This document shows, piece after piece, positions 20,657 to 26,702 of a stretch of DNA of 26,702 nucleotides. The DNA is from JAWPMT01 sp964653795 (lineage in GTDB: Bacteria; Bacteroidota; Bacteroidia; Cytophagales; Cyclobacteriaceae): the NCBI GenBank assembly GCA_964653795.1, contig CAZZHO010000050.1, positions 1-26,702 on the forward strand, read 5' to 3'. How positions within the stretch are numbered: the stretch's first letter is position 1; every line of letters begins with the position of its first letter. The notes beneath the pieces are model-generated. The model was given only the letters and a program-made list of their open reading frames with translations. It was not told the DNA's origin and ran no database searches. The position numbers were made by a program, and so were the translations under genes.

Positions 20657-23600
20657 ATGAACTACAAAGTTACATTTTGGGGCCTATTTATGCTCCTGTC
20701 GGTTTTACTAAAAGCACAAATAACGTTCACAGACAGCCTCAAAGCTCGATACGACAGTTTACAACCTCATGTAGCAACAGGACTATTGGCGGATCGAAGC
20801 CCCCTGTCTCCCTTTATTGTTTCGGCCAATTCTAACCCACTACGATTAAATGGAATCAATGATACCACATTGGATGAGGTTATGTGGAGAAGCCTCCACA
20901 GATACCTCTATCACATGGCTTATCACTCAAATGATTTGAACTTTAGCCCCGAAACTTATGACAGCCTTTTTGACGTAGAACTCTATGGGCAAAGCCGAGT
21001 TGGAATGAATATCACTCAATTGCTCAATTTGCAGCCGCGTTCGGACATTGTTCTAGGCTTAATTGACCGGGAGTTTAATATGATAACGCCAGAAGCTTGG
21101 GACAGTGCTTATATCAAAACCGATACACTGACTTTCAGCTACCGCCTTAACACAGGTCCTTTCCAGTTAAATGACACTATCAGTTATTACAATCATCCCG
21201 ATAGTGTTATTGTTGTAGATTCCATTTATCACCGGGACACTACCAATATGGTAGCCCGTACTTTTTCGACTCATCGAAGCATAGCCTTGGGTGCTTTGCA
21301 CTATCAGGCTTATGCAACAGGAAATAGCCCATCTGTCAGCATATCCATTCCCACCATATTCCGAATGCAGTTGCAGGGTTCGGTTTATGAAGTGGATTTT
21401 GACGATGGTCAGGGTTTTCGTCCCTGGCCGACTTCTACAAGTGTAACCATCAGTTATCCGGTTTACGGTCAGAAGACCATTACTATAAGGACCCCTAATA
21501 CTGGTCCGGGAAGTGATTCTATCCCTTATCTCAAATCAAAGACTTTCATTACGGTTTCAGAACTAAAACATGGTTACCCCGATGCCCGCATTGAGTTGCC
21601 AAATCAATTTGTCAACTCCTGCCTCCTGGATTACAATGATTACGGGATCGGTAAGGGCGTTGGTTTTGTAAAGTACCGCTACAATGCCGGACCCAACCCC
21701 AAGCTTCATAAGCCTGTGATCATTGTAGAAGGTCTTGAAACAGCAAAGACGATCAGTAAAACACGTGACAAGGGAGACGAACATGGTTTTGGTGCCCTAA
21801 ATTGGCTCGCCTTTTCCAGTGGTGATTTCGGGGAGATTGCCCCTCAACTTAGCAAATTCCCGGATATTATGGATTCGCTTCGTGCTACCGGGCATGATAT
21901 CATATTACTTGATTTGCTGACTAACCGGGCAACCATCCAGCAGAATGGTAACGCTTTTATTAACCTGGTTCAATATGCCAATAACCAACTACAGACCTAT
22001 CAAAGTAAGGAGGAAATAATTGTCATTGGGGCCAGCATGGGAGGCCTTGTATCGCGTTGGGGGGTACGGAAAATGGAAATGGAGGGCTGTTGCCACAACA
22101 TTCGTCTGTTTGGTACTTTCTCAACACCTCACCAGGGTGCCAATATTCCACTTGGCCTGCAAGAGTTTTTATATTCATTGGGTCATGGGCAAAACCTGTT
22201 AGGAAAGGGAGATGGAGCAAAAAAGTTATATGATGAAGCATTAAACAGTCCTGTAGCCAGACAAATGTTAGTGTATCATAAGGACCCCACCGCAGCAGCA
22301 GACAGGGCAGCTTTTGTAAGGCACATGGACAGTATGGGATTCCCTCAAAACTGCCGCCTTCTCGCATTGACCAATGGAAGTGGTACAGCCTCTGGCCAGC
22401 AACAGCACAATGAAATTATGAGCGGCAGGTTTTTAAGTGGCGGAGATGCGCTGGTGACTGTTAAAGAAAAAATATGGGCTCCGCTGGCTTTCCCTGATTT
22501 GGTCACGCCTGTTTTGGGTGTGATTGATATTGCAAACGGTACAACATCCAGTACCCGGCCCTGGACCTTGCTCTATGCAGAAGCCTATGCCATAAAGCAC
22601 AGCAACACCCCATCGAGCCAACTAATACTAGAAAGAGGAGATGATGCCAAAGGCAATGTAAACAGGCTCACTTGGCAATATGGTGTATATGCAACGGGGC
22701 TGGCAGCTTCGTTTTTGTCTCTTCTCATTCACGTTTTGGCGTATGCGATCGCAACACTAGGTTTTTGTGTCGCCTGTCCTGCTGTAACAGCATCCAGCAT
22801 CAATTCCCAAATAGCCATTGCCACAATTTTCACGACAATATTGAGTTTGAAGTCGATCCATAACGAACATTTAAACTATCAGGACCCTACCCACTATGAG
22901 TATGTGAACAAATATCCGACCCTTGCATACGATCAGGCACCCGGAGACTACAACAATACCCAATATCGCATCCACAAAACAAGTGATGGAGTTGTCGATT
23001 ACCATGACTTTGGGCATCACAATTTTATTTCCACAGTGAGTGCTTTGGCTATTGACACGAATGACCTATTCCTAAATGTAAAGGACAATAGACCGTTCTT
23101 GGTTCAATCAAAAAAGACTCCTTTTGAGTTCATTTTTTATAATGAAAGGGGGGCAGAAGATGCAAGCGTCAATGAGCGTCACGTAGAAATAACCAAATGG
23201 AACCTTAGTTGGTTGATGAATGTAATCCGTATCACTGAAAACCCTTTGCAAGGTGTTTTGAACGGGCAACCTCAAGTCCTAAATAAGTACTATAACTATG
23301 GCGATCCTTTAGATACCTTGGCCCCAGCACGTATTTTAAAGGATCTGGTCATCACCAACGGAGGTTTGCTACATGTCAACCACAGCGGTAAGGTGGGTTA
23401 TCTAACCTCACCCTATGGAACAACTGCGGCAGGTTCCATATTTCAGGTCAAAACCTACAATCCAGCTTGCGGTGGTACTCATGTACGAATTGAATCCGGT
23501 GGTCAAATGATCTTAGGAAGTACGGGACAAAACCCCAATCGCGGAGAAGCTATTTTCCTCGAAAATGGAATTCTTGAAATTGAGGATGGCGGCACATTAA

Positions 23601-25720
23601 CAATCAACGATGGGAGTCGGGTTGTTATGGAAGCTGGCTCTCAACTTATCTTGCATCCTGGAGCGGTTATCAATTTACCTGGAGAGAATGCCATCCTTGA
23701 GATAGCCGGAAAGGTAGTACTTAAATCTGATGCCTCACTTCAATACCAAGGGAACGGGTTCATAAGGTTGGCCCAGGGAGTTGGAGATTTATCTCAAATT
23801 GGATTGTACTGGCAACTTGATGGGAACAATACCTTTTTGTTGAGCGAAACAGATACTACCTCTAAAGTCCTCGAAGTCGTTCAGGAGGCTTATATACCTA
23901 ATGGTCTTGATAGCCTGAGCATTGTCAATGGTAGAGTTGAACTAGCAGGTGGTAAGAAGCTTCATATTCATAGCCCCTTCCGCTCTGACAATGTATGCTA
24001 TACCAACATTGATAATTCTGGCAACGATGGCGTTTGGATTTATGGTCAGGCCAATACAACCATCCGTAATTCCTATTTTATGCGAGGTGCCAGAGGGCTT
24101 AATGCCTTACTGACATACTACGGCAATGACCTGGAGCTTGTGAATTGTAAATTCTTCGATCATACCCACTTCGGTTTATACACAGAGGGCCAATCAGTCA
24201 ATATTGATAATTGTCGTTTTGATGGTGGCAACCACGGTTGGTTTGGTCGAAACATGACAGGTGAGTGCCATTTCAAAAACAGTTGGGCGAAGAACGCAGC
24301 CTATGGTGTGGAGTTCATCGGACAAGCTGGCGTTCATTTATACCTTGAAACCGCCACATTCGAGAACAACACATTAGGTATCCGTGTAGATAACACCTCG
24401 CTGCACTCTCAGTGTGGACGCTTTCTGAACAACGCTACTAGCGGATTAGAAGGAGAAAGAAGTTATTTGTATCTCAATGAGGATTCCAAAAACAAGTTCA
24501 ACGGCAATGACATTGCCATTAAGGTAGTGGATGGTCTCGATCTTCATTTGACAGAGGGCAAAAACGACTTTTCTAACAACACGTCATACTACTTGTATGG
24601 TGCCTTTCAAGCGAACCATTTGTTAGGGAATCCTCCGACACTGGATGCGCATAATAACGTGCTTCCGGGAAATGCCAATGCTCTTCCAATTAGTTTGACA
24701 GTTGATCCGGGTAATACTAATGTTACGCTCTCAAACTGGAACAACTTTAACCTACAGCCTAACTGGAGTTGCTTTGTCACGATGACACCTTTGAACGCGA
24801 TTGTGTTAGAGTATCCGAGTTTCAAGGTTATCAACACCACCAATTATACGAATACTTATTTCTCAGATGCAGTCTATCAAGCAGTGGGATTGGTGAGCTA
24901 TGAGGATCAGATCAATGACGATTTGACCGCTATATCGAGGCTCAATGAAATCCTTGCTTTTAACCTTCCCAATCCGACAGAAGATGAATTGTTCCTATCT
25001 GAATATGCTTTTCAGATGATGATGAAAGCGTTAGGCAATGCCTTTACGCAAGAACTCATTCCTTTGAATAGAGCAGTAGAGGGAACCACCGAAGACCCCT
25101 ACTTGGATATAGTGATTGATGAGATTGATGACCGATTGGCCAATATTGATCCTAGTGCCGCCACCGCTTATGAAGAAGAATTTCAATTGAATTTGGCAAA
25201 GTCACATATGTACCGTATGGCGGAGCATTATGATTATGCCCTCAATGTGCTTCAAGCAGCCGGAGCTTGGGCCAGTGGTGCAGACCTATTTGAGAGCCAG
25301 TACTGGGAATGTGTTTGTCAGGCCGAAGAAAGCCTTCTACAAGAAGAAATCACCATTGAAGCATATATAGACCAGAAGGCCATTTGTCAGGCTCAATTAG
25401 ATGCTAAAAGAGGCCGTGATCCAGTTGTATATGGTCTTACCTCTAGTGCCATTCGATCCCCTGAAAATGGCTCCAAATTGATTCAAAAGGTCTATCCAAA
25501 CCCTACTTCTAACATGGCCTACATTGAATTGCTTGAGAACCCAGGCAGTTTGGCCTATGAAGTGAATGATGTAATGGGCAAGGTCGTTCTATCTGGAATA
25601 GTGGATAAGTCTGTCAATGGGTTTAGGATAGACTTGCAAGAACTACCTTCTGGTACGTATTCCGTAAAACTCCTAAATAAAAGGAAAGTGACCGAAGTGA
25701 TCAAGCTGGTCAAGAGCTAA
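20657..25720 (+). CDS. 1687-residue T9SS-secreted protein: alpha/beta-hydrolase domain, beta-helix, C-terminal sorting domain
   Basis: A signal peptide (residues 1-21, ending LLKAQ) starts the protein. An alpha/beta-hydrolase domain spans about 350-800: KPVIIVEGLE (first strand), then GASMGG at 458-463 with Ser460 as probable nucleophile in a GxSxG elbow, and a His candidate in DYHDFGHH (787-788). A hydrophobic stretch at about 675-730 may be an inserted membrane-like or lipid-binding segment. From about 900 to 1300 the sequence runs as a right-handed beta-helix (ILEIEDGGTLTINDGSRVV, then QLILHPGAVINL). The last 80 residues (from KVYPNPTSN to VIKLVKS) are a type A T9SS sorting domain. A secreted or surface esterase or lipase is likely; the substrate is unknown. 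Confidence 0.85.
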   Translation: MNYKVTFWGLFMLLSVLLKAQITFTDSLKARYDSLQPHVATGLLADRSPLSPFIVSANSNPLRLNGINDTTLDEVMWRSLHRYLYHMAYHSNDLNFSPETYDSLFDVELYGQSRVGMNITQLLNLQPRSDIVLGLIDREFNMITPEAWDSAYIKTDTLTFSYRLNTGPFQLNDTISYYNHPDSVIVVDSIYHRDTTNMVARTFSTHRSIALGALHYQAYATGNSPSVSISIPTIFRMQLQGSVYEVDFDDGQGFRPWPTSTSVTISYPVYGQKTITIRTPNTGPGSDSIPYLKSKTFITVSELKHGYPDARIELPNQFVNSCLLDYNDYGIGKGVGFVKYRYNAGPNPKLHKPVIIVEGLETAKTISKTRDKGDEHGFGALNWLAFSSGDFGEIAPQLSKFPDIMDSLRATGHDIILLDLLTNRATIQQNGNAFINLVQYANNQLQTYQSKEEIIVIGASMGGLVSRWGVRKMEMEGCCHNIRLFGTFSTPHQGANIPLGLQEFLYSLGHGQNLLGKGDGAKKLYDEALNSPVARQMLVYHKDPTAAADRAAFVRHMDSMGFPQNCRLLALTNGSGTASGQQQHNEIMSGRFLSGGDALVTVKEKIWAPLAFPDLVTPVLGVIDIANGTTSSTRPWTLLYAEAYAIKHSNTPSSQLILERGDDAKGNVNRLTWQYGVYATGLAASFLSLLIHVLAYAIATLGFCVACPAVTASSINSQIAIATIFTTILSLKSIHNEHLNYQDPTHYEYVNKYPTLAYDQAPGDYNNTQYRIHKTSDGVVDYHDFGHHNFISTVSALAIDTNDLFLNVKDNRPFLVQSKKTPFEFIFYNERGAEDASVNERHVEITKWNLSWLMNVIRITENPLQGVLNGQPQVLNKYYNYGDPLDTLAPARILKDLVITNGGLLHVNHSGKVGYLTSPYGTTAAGSIFQVKTYNPACGGTHVRIESGGQMILGSTGQNPNRGEAIFLENGILEIEDGGTLTINDGSRVVMEAGSQLILHPGAVINLPGENAILEIAGKVVLKSDASLQYQGNGFIRLAQGVGDLSQIGLYWQLDGNNTFLLSETDTTSKVLEVVQEAYIPNGLDSLSIVNGRVELAGGKKLHIHSPFRSDNVCYTNIDNSGNDGVWIYGQANTTIRNSYFMRGARGLNALLTYYGNDLELVNCKFFDHTHFGLYTEGQSVNIDNCRFDGGNHGWFGRNMTGECHFKNSWAKNAAYGVEFIGQAGVHLYLETATFENNTLGIRVDNTSLHSQCGRFLNNATSGLEGERSYLYLNEDSKNKFNGNDIAIKVVDGLDLHLTEGKNDFSNNTSYYLYGAFQANHLLGNPPTLDAHNNVLPGNANALPISLTVDPGNTNVTLSNWNNFNLQPNWSCFVTMTPLNAIVLEYPSFKVINTTNYTNTYFSDAVYQAVGLVSYEDQINDDLTAISRLNEILAFNLPNPTEDELFLSEYAFQMMMKALGNAFTQELIPLNRAVEGTTEDPYLDIVIDEIDDRLANIDPSAATAYEEEFQLNLAKSHMYRMAEHYDYALNVLQAAGAWASGADLFESQYWECVCQAEESLLQEEITIEAYIDQKAICQAQLDAKRGRDPVVYGLTSSAIRSPENGSKLIQKVYPNPTSNMAYIELLENPGSLAYEVNDVMGKVVLSGIVDKSVNGFRIDLQELPSGTYSVKLLNKRKVTEVIKLVKS

Positions 25721-25737
25721 TCGAGTGTTGTTAATCT

Positions 25738-25764
25738 ATCCCCCATTCTTGGTGAGTGGGGGAT
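25738..25764 (+). terminator. Hairpin after the T9SS protein gene
   Basis: ATCCCCCATTC (25738-25748) pairs with GAGTGGGGGAT (25754-25764) with one G-T pair and a 5-base loop, 18 bases after the stop. ATAAAT follows, without a proper T-run. Confidence 0.6.
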
Positions 25765-25780
25765 ATAAATACTATCAATC

Positions 25781-26359
25781 ATGCATATCGGACAACCCCA
25801 AATAAATAACCTGTTAGTATCAGTGCTGACGATCATCATCGTTTTATCACCCTGGTTGGTGGAGAGCCAATCTATAAAGGGACAATACAAAAGCGCCTGG
25901 GTTTGGCATAAGGTAACTATCAGAACTTTGGATGGAGAGAAACACCGGGGTTATCTTTTGAATGTGGATTCATCCGGAATCAGAATACTCAGTAAATCGA
26001 GATCCAAAGAAAGTAGGTTCGTAGTTGACACGCCTTATTTCAGCTCCGAAGTGATTGATAAAATTAGCATCCGTCAGAGCCTAATGCAGAATGCAATAAG
26101 AATGACCTCTTTGGGTCTGGCTGGTATGGTTGTAGGTGGGATATTGGTTTACAGTACTTATGAACCTCCTGAAAACTGTATTATCTGCGGGGCTGAGCTA
26201 ATGGTAATTCCTGGTGTAATGGGAGGTGGTGTTTTTGGTGTTCTGCTTGGTAAAGTCTTGAGTATTCTACATACCAAGCGCTATCGGATAAAGGGTGATG
26301 TCCATAGATATGAAAGACACTTAAAATCCCTAAAATGGCATTCGATTGAGTCTGAATAG
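25781..26359 (+). CDS. 192-residue exported or membrane protein with Gly-rich helical hairpin
   Basis: A hydrophobic N-terminal segment (about residues 11-30) resembles a signal peptide or membrane helix. A beta-rich block follows (VTIRTLDGEKHRGYLLNVDSSGIRILS, then VIDKISIR), a pattern I associate with small Bacteroidota proteins that sense or line the membrane. Residues 108-128 and 143-165 are two Gly/Val-rich segments (LGLAGMVVGGILVY, VIPGVMGGGVFGVLLG), glycine-zipper-like, separated by a short CIICG. The function is unknown. It starts 17 bases after the upstream hairpin. Confidence 0.65.
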   Translation: MHIGQPQINNLLVSVLTIIIVLSPWLVESQSIKGQYKSAWVWHKVTIRTLDGEKHRGYLLNVDSSGIRILSKSRSKESRFVVDTPYFSSEVIDKISIRQSLMQNAIRMTSLGLAGMVVGGILVYSTYEPPENCIICGAELMVIPGVMGGGVFGVLLGKVLSILHTKRYRIKGDVHRYERHLKSLKWHSIESE

Positions 26360-26445
26360 GGCTTAAAGGAATCTGAAAAAGGTAATCCTTAAATGGCCAA
26401 TTCCAAAGCTTCGAATATTGCTCTCAATCCCCCAACTTTCAATTG

Positions 26446-26530
26446 TGCCCAGGACAGGACTTGAACCTGCACGGCCGTGCGGCCACTACCCCCTCAAGAT
26501 AGCGTGTCTACCAATTCCACCACCTGGGCA
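26446..26530 (-). tRNA. tRNA-Leu (anticodon GAG)
   Basis: The reverse complement folds as a cloverleaf with a long variable arm: acceptor TGCCCAG/CTGGGCA, anticodon stem CTATC/GGTAG around loop TTGAGGG (anticodon GAG), and T-arm GTTCAAGTC. It reads CTC/CTT leucine codons. No encoded CCA is visible. Confidence 0.92.
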
Positions 26531-26617
26531 GTTGAGTGATCAAGCATTTTATGCAAATTTCGAGTATTTATGCAAAAAAGTACTTTTAAGATCAAATAAT
26601 CGAGAAGGCTCTAAACA

Positions 26618-26644
26618 TTAAAAGCCTTATTTTAAGGCTTTTAA
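26618..26644 (-). terminator. Perfect palindrome between the two tRNA genes
   Basis: TTAAAAGCCTTA (26618-26629) and TAAGGCTTTTAA (26633-26644) pair over 12 bp around TTT. It lies 4 bases downstream of tRNA-Lys on the minus strand and could terminate it or mark processing. It is symmetrical, so it works on either strand. Confidence 0.6.
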
Positions 26645-26648
26645 GTAG

Positions 26649-26702
26649 TGATCCGGCTGGGGCTCGAACCCAGGACCCTCTCCTTAAAAGGGAGATGCTC
26701 TA
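26649..26702 (-). tRNA. tRNA-Lys (anticodon UUU), 5' end beyond the window
   Basis: Only the 3' part is present on the minus strand: anticodon stem TCTCC/GGAGA around loop CTTTTAA (anticodon TTT), T-arm CTGGG-TTCGAGC-CCCAG and acceptor CCGGATC with discriminator A. The D-arm and 5' acceptor lie past the end. It probably belongs to the same tRNA cluster as tRNA-Leu. Confidence 0.85.

Noticed and set aside
26418..26621. 67-residue plus-strand frame near the window end
   Set aside because: It is antisense to tRNA-Leu; the RTGLEPARP stretch is a familiar false translation of tRNA genes.

Overview
The window reads as a chromosomal segment from a member of the Bacteroidota. Three things support this. 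The 1687-residue exported protein ends in a type IX secretion (T9SS) C-terminal sorting domain. There is a TPR/transmembrane/LuxR-type regulator of the kind common in that phylum. Most hairpins between genes lack strong U-tracts and Shine-Dalgarno sites are weak. I cannot name the class or genus from sequence alone.

Layout. 1-395: 3' part of a DtxR/MntR-type metalloregulator, followed by a terminator. 396-892: mostly non-coding, with one doubtful minus-strand ORF. 893-14765: one long plus-strand cassette of 24 tightly packed genes, many joined by 4-base stop/start overlaps. 14770-17643: an accessory stretch containing a minus-strand potassium-channel-like gene, a decayed copy of the 3' end of the last cassette gene, a minus-strand membrane metallopeptidase and a small unknown gene. 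17652-26359: ordinary host genes (TPR-LuxR regulator, lipoprotein, large T9SS alpha/beta-hydrolase plus beta-helix protein, membrane protein). 26446-26702: tRNA-Leu(GAG) and a truncated tRNA-Lys(UUU), both on the minus strand.

The cassette is the notable part. It carries two proteins with clear phage tail-fibre sequence style, four candidate peptidoglycan-acting proteins (a TIGR02594/CHAP-like cysteine hydrolase, an M15-type D,D-peptidase and two peptidoglycan-binding-like proteins), a zinc protease, two overlapping spanin-like genes, two tandem helical-domain paralogs, and many very small proteins. Seventeen of the 24 carry one predicted membrane segment, often next to a Lys/Arg cluster. A 299-residue protein with an acidic N-terminus, a beta-rich core and a very basic C-terminus is followed by an intrinsic terminator. 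Its core is recognisably homologous to two sequence blocks that flank a YVTN-type beta-propeller in the 567-residue protein, so the propeller is nested inside the same beta-sandwich domain.

I see no terminase, portal, tail tube, sheath, baseplate, replication gene or integrase. The simplest reading is a set of virion-like structural, entry and lysis genes of a membrane-containing, tailless (non-Caudoviricetes) virus or a domesticated particle derived from one. That reading is inference. The directly visible facts are the gene families, the gene packing, the nested domain and the 3'-end duplication bracketing the channel gene.
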